Below, in pieces: positions 43,201 through 51,544 of a stretch of 64,000 bases of DNA. The notes beneath the pieces were generated by a model. That model had not been told where the DNA came from. It saw only the letters and a list, made by a program, of their open reading frames with translations, and did no database searches. Origin of the DNA: Streptomyces sp. S465 (GTDB taxonomy: Bacteria > Actinomycetota > Actinomycetes > Streptomycetales > Streptomycetaceae); assembly GCF_026898115.1 (NCBI RefSeq), contig NZ_CP114036.1, positions 2,356,001 to 2,420,000 on the forward strand, given 5' to 3'. Positions within the stretch are counted from its first letter, which is position 1. Every line of letters starts with the position of its first letter. A program made the translations under genes and the position numbers.

Positions 43201-44736
43201 TCAGCCGCGCTGCTCCCGGACGCCGTTGATGCGCCGGGGCAGCCCGAGCGGGTTCTCCTCGCGCAGCTCCGGCGGCAGCAGGGCGGCCGGGGTGTCCTGG
43301 TAGCTGACCGGCCGCAGCCAGCGCTCGATGGCGGTGCCGCCGACCGAGGTAGAGGTCGAGGTGGTGGCCGGGTACGGGCCGCCGTGGTGCTGGGCGGGGG
43401 CGACCGCGACACCGGTCGGCCAGCCGTTGACCAGGACCCGGCCGGCCAGCGGGGTGAGCTCGGCGATCAGTTCACCGGCCCGGCCCTCGGTGCCCTCAGC
43501 CTCGGCGGCGGAGATCTGGACGGTGGCGGTGAGGTTGCCCTGGAGCCGGCCGAGCACCGCGCTGATCTCGTCGTCGTTCTCGTAGCGCGCCACGACGGTC
43601 ACCGGGCCGAAGCACTCCTCCAGCAGCACATCGTGCGGGCCGTCCTCGGTGAGCCGCCGCGCCGGGACGGTCAGGAAGCCCGCGCTGACCGTGTGCTCGC
43701 CGCCGGCGCCGGGGGTGACCGGGGCCTCCACGTCCGCCAGCTCGGCGCGCTCCTTGACCCCGGCGACGAAGTTGTCCCGCATCCGGTGGTCGAGCAGGAC
43801 GCCGGCGTCGGTGTTGCTGACCGCGTCGGTGAGGGCCTTCACCAGGCCGTCGCCCGCCGGGCCGGCCGGGGCCAGCACGAATCCGGGCTTGGTGCAGAAC
43901 TGGCCCACGCCCAGGGTCATGGAGCCCGCGAGCCCCGCGCCGATCTCGTCGCCGCGCTCGGCGGCCGCGGCCTCGGTGACCACGACCGGGTTGAGGCTGC
44001 CCAGCTCGCCGTGGAACGGGATCGGCGTGGGCCGGGCGGCCGCGGCGTCGTGCAGGGCGCGCCCGCCGCGGACCGAGCCGGTGAAGCCGGCGGCGGCGAT
44101 CAGCGGGTGCTTGACCAGCTCGATGCCCGCGTCGAAACCGTGCACCACCGAGATCACATCGGCGGGTACCCCGACCTGCTCCGCGGCGCGGCGCAGCGCG
44201 GCGGCGGCCACCTCGGAGGTGGCGGGGTGGTCGGGGTGGGCCTTGACGACGACCGGGCAGCCGGCCGCGAGGGCGCTGGCGGTGTCGCCGCCGGGCACGG
44301 AGAAGGCCAGCGGGAAGTTGCTGGCGGCGTAGACGGCGACGACGCCGAGCGGCAGCTTGTAGCGGCGCAGATCGGGCCAGGGCGGGGTCTGGGTGGCGTC
44401 CGCGTGGTCGATGCGGACGTCGAGGAAGGCGCCCTCGTCCACCACGGTCGCGAAGGCCCGCAGCTGGTAGGTGGTGCGGGCCAGTTCTCCGGTGAGCCGG
44501 GCGGGGCCGAGCGCGGTCTCCGCGTCGGCGGCCTCGACCAGCTGGTCACGGGCCTCGTCGAGCAGATCGGCGGCGGTGCGCAGCAGGGCGGCGCGCACCG
44601 TACGGTCGGCCAGGGAGCCGCGCGCGGCGTGGGCCGCGCGCACCACGCGGTCGACCTCCTCCGCCGTGGCTTCGACCGCTACCTGCTCGCGCTGCTTTCC
44701 GGTTCGGGGGTCGACGCTCCACACTGGTGCTGACAC
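43201..44736 (-). CDS. 2-oxoglutarate semialdehyde dehydrogenase-like ALDH
   Basis: A 511-residue aldehyde dehydrogenase. It shows LPLGVVAVYAASNFPLAFSVPGGD, AGCPVVVKAHPDHPATS, the catalytic Glu region FHGELGSLNPVVV and nucleophile Cys in VGQFCTKPG, then EECFGPVTVV. The form AHPDHP and FCTKPG is typical of 2,5-dioxopentanoate (ketoglutarate semialdehyde) dehydrogenases, the last step of oxidative sugar-acid routes. GTG 44736 was chosen because AGGAGG lies 8 bases upstream. It is divergent from an IclR gene with a shared operator between. Confidence 0.9.
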   Translation of the reverse strand: MSAPVWSVDPRTGKQREQVAVEATAEEVDRVVRAAHAARGSLADRTVRAALLRTAADLLDEARDQLVEAADAETALGPARLTGELARTTYQLRAFATVVDEGAFLDVRIDHADATQTPPWPDLRRYKLPLGVVAVYAASNFPLAFSVPGGDTASALAAGCPVVVKAHPDHPATSEVAAAALRRAAEQVGVPADVISVVHGFDAGIELVKHPLIAAAGFTGSVRGGRALHDAAAARPTPIPFHGELGSLNPVVVTEAAAAERGDEIGAGLAGSMTLGVGQFCTKPGFVLAPAGPAGDGLVKALTDAVSNTDAGVLLDHRMRDNFVAGVKERAELADVEAPVTPGAGGEHTVSAGFLTVPARRLTEDGPHDVLLEECFGPVTVVARYENDDEISAVLGRLQGNLTATVQISAAEAEGTEGRAGELIAELTPLAGRVLVNGWPTGVAVAPAQHHGGPYPATTSTSTSVGGTAIERWLRPVSYQDTPAALLPPELREENPLGLPRRINGVREQRG

Positions 44737-44791
44737 CGCGGATTCCTCCTGCTGTGGTGTTACCGCTGCTTGCGTCTCACACATCGACGGT

Positions 44792-44807
44792 GTTCGATAT
44801 GCTGAAC
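44792..44807. promoter_or_regulatory. Candidate IclR-family operator (copy 1)
   Basis: GTTCGATATGCTGAAC, an imperfect palindrome in the 133-bp gap between the divergent ALDH and IclR genes, 55 bases before the ALDH start and 62 before the IclR start. A 14-of-16 match recurs at 57195-57210, upstream of the sugar transporter. Confidence 0.6.
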
Positions 44808-44869
44808 GCTGTCCCGGGTGATGAATTTCCCTGGGACTCTATGGCTGGTCGAACAGAGGGGTCAAGGCG

Positions 44870-45640
44870 ATGTCAGCTGCCGAGACAGGCGGGGCCCAGG
44901 TCAAATCGGCGGTCCGCACGGTCGAACTGCTGGAGTTCTTCGCCGGACGGCCCGGAATGCACAGCCTGGCCGCGGTCCAGGAGGCCGTGGGCTACCCCAA
45001 GTCGAGTCTCTACATGCTGCTGCGCACCCTGGTGGAGCTCGGCTGGGTGGAGACGGACGCCACCGGCACCCGCTACGGCATAGGCGTGCGCGCCCTCCTC
45101 GTCGGCACCTCCTACATCGACGGCGACGAGGTCGTGGCCGCCGCCCGCCCCACCCTGGACCGGCTCTCGGACGACACCACCGAGACCATCCACCTCGCCC
45201 GCCTCGACGGCACCAATGTGGTCTACCTCGCCACCCGCCAGTCGCAGCACTATCTGCGCCCCTTCACCCGCGTCGGCCGCCGGCTGCCCGCCCACTCCAC
45301 CTCGCTGGGCAAGGCGCTGCTGGCCACCCACTCCGATGAGCAGGTGCGCAAGCTGCTGCCGGAGACGCTGAGCCGGCTCACCGAGCACACCATCACCGAC
45401 CGCGAGAAGCTGATCGAGGAGCTGCACCTCATCCGGGAGCAGGGGTACGCGGTGGACCGCGAGGAGAACACCCTGGGCCTGCGCTGCTTCGGCATCGCCA
45501 TCCCGTACCGCACCCCCTCGCGTGACGCCATCAGCTGCTCGGTGCCGGTGGCCCGGCTCACCTCCGCCCATGAGCAGATGATCAAGGACGCCCTGTTCGA
45601 CGCCCGGGACCGGCTCACCCTCGCCACGCGGCGTCTCTGA
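44870..45640 (+). CDS. IclR family transcriptional regulator
   Basis: A 256-residue protein from ATG 44870. The winged-helix domain is at residues 10-75 (SAVRTVELLEFFAGRPGMHSLAAVQEAVGYPKSSLYMLLRTLVELGWV) and the effector domain follows (TIHLARLDGTNVVYLATRQ, LPAHSTSLGKALLA, EENTLGLRCFGIAIPY). IclR proteins usually repress catabolic genes and are released by pathway intermediates. Position and operators suggest a sugar acid or 2-oxo acid signal. Confidence 0.92.
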   Translation: MSAAETGGAQVKSAVRTVELLEFFAGRPGMHSLAAVQEAVGYPKSSLYMLLRTLVELGWVETDATGTRYGIGVRALLVGTSYIDGDEVVAAARPTLDRLSDDTTETIHLARLDGTNVVYLATRQSQHYLRPFTRVGRRLPAHSTSLGKALLATHSDEQVRKLLPETLSRLTEHTITDREKLIEELHLIREQGYAVDREENTLGLRCFGIAIPYRTPSRDAISCSVPVARLTSAHEQMIKDALFDARDRLTLATRRL

Positions 45641-45692
45641 CCCTCGGTGTGACGATTCCGGCGAGCGCACGGAAGGCAGGAGGAACAGGCAC

Positions 45693-46673
45693 ATGGAGTA
45701 CGCACGGCTGGGCACGTCGGGCATCAAGGTGTCGCGGATCTGCCTGGGCATGATGAGCTACGGCAGCCCCGAGTACCGCCCCTGGCAGCTGGACATCGAC
45801 GACGCGCGGCCGATCGTGCGGCGCGCGGTCGAGAGCGGGGTGACCTTCTTCGACACCGCCGACATGTACGCGATGGGCCGGAGCGAGGAGATCACCGGGG
45901 AGCTGCTGCGGGAGCTCTTCCCCCGCCGCGACGACTACGTCCTCGCCACGAAGGTCTACTCCCCGATGGGAGAGGGCCCCAACGACCGGGGGCTGTCCCG
46001 CAAGCACATCCTGGCGGGCATCGACGCCTCGCTGCGGCGGCTGGGCACCGATCATGTGGACCTGTACCAGATCCACCGCTTCGACCCCGAGACGCCGATC
46101 GAGGAGACGATGGAGGCGCTGCACGATGTGGTGCGGGCCGGGAAGGCCCGGTACATCGGCGCGTCCTCCATGTTCGCCTGGCAGTTCGCCAAGGCCCAGC
46201 ACACGGCCGGGACCCACGGCTGGACCCGGTTCGTCTCGATGCAGAACCACTACAACCTGCTGTACCGGGAGGAGGAGCGGGAGATGAACCCGCTCTGCCT
46301 GGACCAGGGCGTCGGCGTGATCCCCTGGAGCCCGCTGGCGCGCGGGCTGCTGGCCGGGACGCGCGACCGGGACCGCACCGGGCCGACGGTCCGGGCGGGC
46401 AACGATCCGCTGGTGGAGAAGTGGTACGCGGACGCGGAGTTCTCCATCGTGGACGCCACCCGCGCGATTGCCGAGGAGCGCGGGGTGTCCCCCGCGCGGA
46501 TCGCGCTGGCGTGGCTGCTCGGCAGGCCCGCGGTCACCGCGCCGATCGTCGGGGCCACCAGGACCGCCCATCTGGAGGACGCGGTCGCGGCGGTCGGGCT
46601 GACGCTCGACGACGAGGAGGTGGCCCGCCTGGAGGCCCCCTACCGCCCGCGCCCCATCATGGGCCACGGCTGA
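45693..46673 (+). CDS. Aldo/keto reductase
   Basis: A 326-residue AKR-family barrel from ATG 45693, with AGGAGGAA upstream. The tetrad appears as Asp in FFDTADMYAMG with Tyr in the same segment, Lys in VLATKVYSPMG, and His in YQIHRFDPETP. The NADPH-binding C-terminal part has LAWLLGRPAVTAPIVGATR. It lies 52 bases after the IclR gene, probably in the same transcript. It could reduce uronates, aldoses or their semialdehydes; the exact substrate cannot be read. Confidence 0.9.
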   Translation: MEYARLGTSGIKVSRICLGMMSYGSPEYRPWQLDIDDARPIVRRAVESGVTFFDTADMYAMGRSEEITGELLRELFPRRDDYVLATKVYSPMGEGPNDRGLSRKHILAGIDASLRRLGTDHVDLYQIHRFDPETPIEETMEALHDVVRAGKARYIGASSMFAWQFAKAQHTAGTHGWTRFVSMQNHYNLLYREEEREMNPLCLDQGVGVIPWSPLARGLLAGTRDRDRTGPTVRAGNDPLVEKWYADAEFSIVDATRAIAEERGVSPARIALAWLLGRPAVTAPIVGATRTAHLEDAVAAVGLTLDDEEVARLEAPYRPRPIMGHG

Positions 46674-46742
46674 CGGGCGGGGTGCACGGGACGGGGCGGG
46701 GGTTCACGGCTCAGGAGAGCCTCTCCCCCGCTCGCGTCGTCA

Positions 46743-47963
46743 TCAGTTCATCGTCGAACCGATCTCGGTGCGGTCCATGACCACCAGGAAGCTGGTGACC
46801 GGCAGCGAACCGTCCTGCCGCCGCGAGCCGAGGGCCGTGGTGGGATCGGTGGTGACCAGCGGTGGGGTGACCGGGCCGCCCGGCGACCAGCTGTTGTCCC
46901 GGGAGACGGCGAGGTGTCCGGTGTCGGCGCTGCCGCGCCCGTTGGAGACCGCGAGGTTGCGGGTCAGGACGGCGCGGGAGCCGGCGAAGGAGTAGCCCTT
47001 GCCCCAGTTGGCGAAGGCGGTGGTGCGCTGGAGCCGGAGGGCTCCGGTGTTGCCGCCCGCGTCGAAGCCGCTCTTGGAGTTGTCCCAGGCGGCGGAGGAC
47101 CGTACGACATGGGCGGGCGAGGGGGCGCCGACGCGGTCGGCGCCGAGCTGGAAGCCGCTGCCGTCGCCCTTGAAGTAGGGGATGTGCCAGCGGTTGCGGC
47201 CGTTTCCGAAGGCCCAGGAGTGCTCGATGGTGACCGGGCTCGCCCACATCCACAGGTCGAGGCCGTCGTCGCTGTTGTGGTACAGCCGGGAGCCGGTGAC
47301 CACGTTTCCGGTGCCGGAGCCGTGGGTGATGGCTATGCCGTCGGCTCGCCGCCCGCCGGTGGCGTCGTCGTGGTTGCCGTAGGAGTCCAGGTTGCGGATG
47401 ACGTTGTCGTGGGTGTTGTCGCCGCGGAGGGTGAGTCCGGTGTCGCCGTTGCCGTGCGTGCTGAGGTTCTGGAAGACGTTTCCCGCGCAGGAGGTGCAGA
47501 CCAGGCCGCCGCCCGGGGCGTTGCGCAGTTCGATCCCGGAGACCGTCCAGTAGTCGGCGCTGAGGGAGAGCAGGGCGGAGCCCTCACCCAGCCTGGAGCC
47601 GTCGATCCTGACCTTCTCCGCGCCGTACGGCCGCAGTCGGACGCGTTCGCGGGGGGTGCCGCTGACGGAGCTGCGCAGCGTGCTGGAGGGGTAGTAGGTA
47701 CCGCCGCGCACCTCGATGGTGGTGCCCGCCTTGGCGGCGGAGAGCGCCTTTTCCAGGCTGCGGTACGGGGACCCCAGCGTGCCGGTGTTGCCGTCGCTGC
47801 CATGGGTGGCCACATACACGGTGGTGGGCACGGCGCTGGCACCCTCCGGCGAAGCCGTCAGATACACCCCGGCCACGGCCGACGCCACGATCACGGCGCT
47901 GCCCAGCGGCAGCGTGCGGTCCTTACGGCGCCGGTGGCGGCCCCGTTTGCGCCTCAGCCTCAT
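46743..47963 (-). CDS. Secreted right-handed beta-helix protein, PL9-like pectate lyase
   Basis: A 406-residue protein. The N terminus (RRKRGRHRRRKDR, then SAVIVASAVAGVYLTA) is a basic signal peptide. The body begins TTVYVATHGSDGNTGTLGSPYRSLEKAL, the start typical of PL9 and related enzymes, followed by beta-helix coils with Asn/Asp ladders (GDTGLTLRGDNTHDNVIRNL, RRADGIAITHGSGTGNVV, NSDDGLDLW). The calcium-binding Asp cluster of PL9 fits HNSDDGLDLW. It probably cleaves polygalacturonate outside the cell. Confidence 0.85.
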   Translation of the reverse strand: MRLRRKRGRHRRRKDRTLPLGSAVIVASAVAGVYLTASPEGASAVPTTVYVATHGSDGNTGTLGSPYRSLEKALSAAKAGTTIEVRGGTYYPSSTLRSSVSGTPRERVRLRPYGAEKVRIDGSRLGEGSALLSLSADYWTVSGIELRNAPGGGLVCTSCAGNVFQNLSTHGNGDTGLTLRGDNTHDNVIRNLDSYGNHDDATGGRRADGIAITHGSGTGNVVTGSRLYHNSDDGLDLWMWASPVTIEHSWAFGNGRNRWHIPYFKGDGSGFQLGADRVGAPSPAHVVRSSAAWDNSKSGFDAGGNTGALRLQRTTAFANWGKGYSFAGSRAVLTRNLAVSNGRGSADTGHLAVSRDNSWSPGGPVTPPLVTTDPTTALGSRRQDGSLPVTSFLVVMDRTEIGSTMN

Positions 47964-48177
47964 GGCAACTCCTGTTCCGCGTCGAGAGAACGAGCCGGAG
48001 AATCCGGGCCGGCCCGCTCCATGTCGTCGTTGCCGCCAGTCCAGATTAGGTTGCCGGGCTCCCGAGGATTCTTAGATTACGAAATTCCGATCGCCTCGCG
48101 ATAGCTTGAGACAACTCTTGATCGTTTTGTGGCCGAGGATGCAACGAGAACCGCGAAGTTCGCGTCGGTCTGTTGCC

Positions 48178-48963
48178 TCATGGACGATAGACCTTGCCCG
48201 GCTCCGGGGTGGCCGGGGCCAGCAGCTGGGAGACCGTCACCACGGTGTAGCCGTCCTTCTTCAGCTTCGCCAGGATGCCCGGCACCGCCGGTACCGTGCC
48301 CCGGTAGATGTCGTGCAGCAGGATGATCCCGTCACGCTTCGTCTGGTCCAGCACCCGCTTCTCGATCAGCTTCGAGTCGGTCGTCCGATAGTCCTTCGCC
48401 GTCACGCTCCACAACACCTGTGCCACGCCCAGCTCACGGCAGATCTTGATGATCCGCTCATCCGTACGCCCCTGCGGCGGCCGCATCAACAGCGGTTTGG
48501 TACCGGTGAGCTCGACGACGGCGTCCTGGACGCGGCTGATCTGCGAACGCACCTCGTCGGAGTCGGTCTTGGTCAGGATCTTGTGCGACCAGGTGTGGTT
48601 GGCCACCTCATGGCCCTCGGCCGCGATGCGGCGCACCAGGTCGGGGTGTTTGTCGATGTGGTTCTTGCCGAGCATGAAGAAGGTCGCGTGGGCGTGCTCG
48701 CGCTTGAGGATGTCCAGCAGCCGGGGGGTGTTCTCACTGGGCCCCGCGTCGAAGGTGAGGGCCACGCACTTGGCGACGGCGCAGTCGACCGACGCATCCA
48801 GCGCCGCGTGCTCGGCGCCCGACGCCGCGTGCTCCCGGGCGCTGCGCGGCGAGGTGGTGTCGTAGGAGACGCCACAGCCGCTGAGGCCCAGCGTCAGACA
48901 GACAGCGCCCGCGAGGAGCCCGTACGTGCGGGATATGCGGGATATGCCGCCTTTTTGTTTCAT
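48178..48963 (-). CDS. Polysaccharide deacetylase lipoprotein (NodB domain)
   Basis: A 261-residue protein. The lipobox LSGC near residue 30 marks a lipoprotein. The NodB domain has motif 1 as TFDAGPSENT (the usual TFDDG has lost its second Asp), motif 2 as NHTWSHKIL (His ligands kept), RPPQGRTDERI, and HDIYRGTV. The family removes N- or O-acetyl groups from peptidoglycan, chitin or xylan. Loss of the metal-binding Asp could weaken metal binding, although several streptomycete relatives share the change. Confidence 0.88.
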   Translation of the reverse strand: MKQKGGISRISRTYGLLAGAVCLTLGLSGCGVSYDTTSPRSAREHAASGAEHAALDASVDCAVAKCVALTFDAGPSENTPRLLDILKREHAHATFFMLGKNHIDKHPDLVRRIAAEGHEVANHTWSHKILTKTDSDEVRSQISRVQDAVVELTGTKPLLMRPPQGRTDERIIKICRELGVAQVLWSVTAKDYRTTDSKLIEKRVLDQTKRDGIILLHDIYRGTVPAVPGILAKLKKDGYTVVTVSQLLAPATPEPGKVYRP

Positions 48964-49116
48964 GGAATCCCCGTCATCAGATAGTGCCCGTAAGCGCCGT
49001 TGTGGTCAGCAACGGCCAAATGACGCCAACAGGAGTACAAACGCGTACAGTTGGCGGCGCGCAGCGAGCACTATACATGGCAGGTATACATAAAGTTTAT
49101 AGATGGGTCACAGAAA

Positions 49117-49152
49117 GGGAGGCCGGGCGGGGCCAGTTACGCCCGGCCTCCC
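49117..49152 (-). terminator. Terminator hairpin of the pectate lyase gene
   Basis: GGGAGGCCGGGC (49117-49128) pairs perfectly with GCCCGGCCTCCC (49141-49152), 12-base loop. On the minus strand it is followed by a T-rich stretch, 23 bases after the pectate lyase stop. Confidence 0.7.
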
Positions 49153-49174
49153 CGCTCTCAGGAGCGGCGGACCG

Positions 49175-50479
49175 TCACAGACGGCCCGCGCCCGCGCCCC
49201 TGGCGACGGCACCGGGCACCGCGCGGGGGTCGTCGACCCGGGTGCGCAGCGTCGGCGTCCAGCCCGCGTCGTCGCCCAACCGCTCCTCGGGAACGCCCGC
49301 GTTGTGGAGGGCGAGGAGATCGGCCGGCCGGCCGCCGAGGCGGTTGTTCCGCGCGGTCAGCGCCGTGCCGTTCCACTTCTTGATGATCTTCGCGGGATCG
49401 ACGGAGGAGGGCACCGTGAAGGCGTTGGCCTCGGCGACCAGCTGGGACTCGATGCCGACGCCCCAGCTGTAGACATAGCCGTCGCGGGGCGCCACGAAGT
49501 GGTTGTTGTAGACGTCCACCTTCCCGAACCGCACCCGCGGCGCCCGCTCCACGATGGTGCGGAACAGGTTGTGGTGGAGCGTGACCCGGAGCCTGCCGCG
49601 GTCCGTCGCGCCCGCGCTGTCGCTGTTGCCGATCATCAGTGTCTTGTCGTGGTCGGCGAAGACGTTCCAGGATGCGGTGACGAGATCGGCCCCGCGCACC
49701 ACGTCCAGCTCACCGTCGTGCTGCTGGTAGAGCCGTCCGTAGTAGCTCGGCTGGGCGCTGTCGGGGCGGCGGCCGTCGGTGAAGGTGTTGTGGTCGACCC
49801 AGACATGGGTGGAGCCGTACACCACCAGGTTGTCGTACTCGGAGTTCCAGTTGCCCTCGTCGCCGTCGGTCGGGTCCCAGGCGGGGAAGCAGTCGAAGGC
49901 GTCCTCGAAGGTGAGATTCTGGACGATGACGTTGTCCGCGCCCCTGACCTGGAGGCTCGCGCCCAGCAGTCGCGCGCTGCGGCCGAGGCCCACGATGGTG
50001 GTGTTGGAGCCCACCGTGAGCTGCACGCGTTCGGCCTGCCGGGCGGCGGAGGCGGCGCGGGCCTCCTCCTGCGGGCCGGACGGCTCGGCCTCGCCCCAGG
50101 TGGCCGGGTCGTAGGCGGTGAGGTAGGCGTCCAGGGAGTAGCCGTCGGTCGCGTAGTCCGCGCAGGACAGCGGCTTTCCGGCGGCGTCGGTGTTGGCGTC
50201 GATGGTGCCCTTGACGTAGATGAGCTTCGGGGTCGGATCGGCGTCGTTCAGCGCCTCGGCCAGTTCCGCCCGGTTGGTGACCGTGTACGTATGCGCCCGG
50301 TCGGCCTTGCCGCCGCCGGTCGTACCGCCGTCGGCGGAGGCCCAGCCGTCACCGGCGGGGAGGGCGGCTCGGGCGACGGCGGACGGCGTGTGCGCCGAGG
50401 CGGGGACGGTGGCGAGGGCGCCGAGGGCGAGTGAGGCGCAGCCGAGTACGGCGGCGACGCGGGCATGGCGTCCGGGCAT
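49175..50479 (-). CDS. Pectate lyase, polysaccharide lyase family 1
   Basis: A 434-residue secreted protein with a signal peptide (CASLALGALATVPASAHT). PL1 signatures: PKLIYVKGTID, GSNTTIVGLGRSARLLGASL, NLTFEDAFDCFPAWDPTDGDEGNWNSEYDN (calcium-binding acids), HVWVDHNTFTDG, and the catalytic Arg region ERAPRVRFGKVDVYNNHF. It cleaves de-esterified homogalacturonan by beta-elimination. Insertions of Ala/Glu/Arg around residue 135 are longer than in typical members. It is followed by a strong hairpin. Confidence 0.93.
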   Translation of the reverse strand: MPGRHARVAAVLGCASLALGALATVPASAHTPSAVARAALPAGDGWASADGGTTGGGKADRAHTYTVTNRAELAEALNDADPTPKLIYVKGTIDANTDAAGKPLSCADYATDGYSLDAYLTAYDPATWGEAEPSGPQEEARAASAARQAERVQLTVGSNTTIVGLGRSARLLGASLQVRGADNVIVQNLTFEDAFDCFPAWDPTDGDEGNWNSEYDNLVVYGSTHVWVDHNTFTDGRRPDSAQPSYYGRLYQQHDGELDVVRGADLVTASWNVFADHDKTLMIGNSDSAGATDRGRLRVTLHHNLFRTIVERAPRVRFGKVDVYNNHFVAPRDGYVYSWGVGIESQLVAEANAFTVPSSVDPAKIIKKWNGTALTARNNRLGGRPADLLALHNAGVPEERLGDDAGWTPTLRTRVDDPRAVPGAVARGAGAGRL

Positions 50480-50516
50480 GACGGCTCCTGGGGAACGGGG
50501 TGGGCGGCGGGAGGGG

Positions 50517-51326
50517 TTACCAGGTGATCCAGCTGTCCGGGATCGCGTCGTCCAGACGCCGGACCTCGTTCGGGGCCAGCACCCGCGCGTCCTTCAGCCC
50601 GCGCGCGACGAGCCGGGCGACCTCGATCGCGCCGTGTGGCTGGAAGTGGGTGTTGTCCTGGAGCCCATCGGGGTAGTTGGGCCACTCCCCCGGGTCGAGC
50701 CAGTCGAAGCAGTCCTTGGTGGCCTCGGGCCCGAGCCGCTGCCACAGGGCGAGGCTGGTGGCCTGGACGTCGATCAGGGGCACCTGCTCGGCGCGGGCGA
50801 GAAGGCGCACCGCGTCGGGGTAGGCGCCGTGCGTGGGCAGGGCGTTGCCCGCCGCGTCGAAGCGGCGGCGCTCGACGGAGGTCAGCAGCACGGGCCGGGC
50901 GCCGCGGTCGCGCGCGCCCTGGACATAGCGCCGCAGATACTCCGGATAGGTGGTCTGCGGATCGGTGCCGCGCGCCGGGTCATCGGTCTTCTCGTCGTTG
51001 TGGCCGAACTGCACGAGGAGCAGGTCACCGGGGCGGATGGCGGCCAGGACGGGGGTGAGCAGACCCTCGTCGTAGAAGCTCTTGGAACTGCGGCCGTTGA
51101 CGGCGTGGTTGGCCACCGCGAACCGGTCCTCGCCGAGGAAGAACGGCAGGGCCATCCCCCAGCCGGTCTCGGGGGCGGCCGAGGGGGCCTTGGCCGCGGC
51201 GGTGGAGTCGCCCGCGAGGTAGACGGTGGAGAGGCGGCGGGGACGGGCCTCGGCGGTGCCGGTGGCGGCGAGGACGAAGGGCAGCGCGGCGAGCGAGGCG
51301 GCCGCGTGTCTGCGGGACAGGGACAT
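50517..51326 (-). CDS. Secreted rhamnogalacturonan acetylesterase (CE12-like SGNH hydrolase)
   Basis: A 269-residue protein from ATG 51326. The twin-arginine-like MSLSRRHAAASLAALPFVLAATG signal precedes the SGNH domain: block I VYLAGDSTAAAK with Ser, block II NHAVNGRSSKSF, block III QFGHNDEKTD, and block V DNTHFQPHG with Asp and His. This pattern is typical of CE12 rhamnogalacturonan acetylesterase, which strips acetyl groups from pectin side-chain backbones. It fits the neighbouring lyases. Confidence 0.9.
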   Translation of the reverse strand: MSLSRRHAAASLAALPFVLAATGTAEARPRRLSTVYLAGDSTAAAKAPSAAPETGWGMALPFFLGEDRFAVANHAVNGRSSKSFYDEGLLTPVLAAIRPGDLLLVQFGHNDEKTDDPARGTDPQTTYPEYLRRYVQGARDRGARPVLLTSVERRRFDAAGNALPTHGAYPDAVRLLARAEQVPLIDVQATSLALWQRLGPEATKDCFDWLDPGEWPNYPDGLQDNTHFQPHGAIEVARLVARGLKDARVLAPNEVRRLDDAIPDSWITW

Positions 51327-51544
51327 GGCGAAGCGGATGCCTTTCGTACGAAGCGTGCGGGTGCCCGGTGCGAACGGGCCCCGGGACGAGGGGTGCGGGG
51401 CGGGGACGGACACGTGCCGGGGCGAGCCGGGTCGAAGGGCGGCAGGGCGAAGAGGTGGCGCGAAGGAGTGGCGCGGCGGGCAGGGCGGGCGGCGGTGGGG
51501 CGGCCGTCGGTGGGGCGCGGCCGCCCCGTACGCGCGGACGGCGG

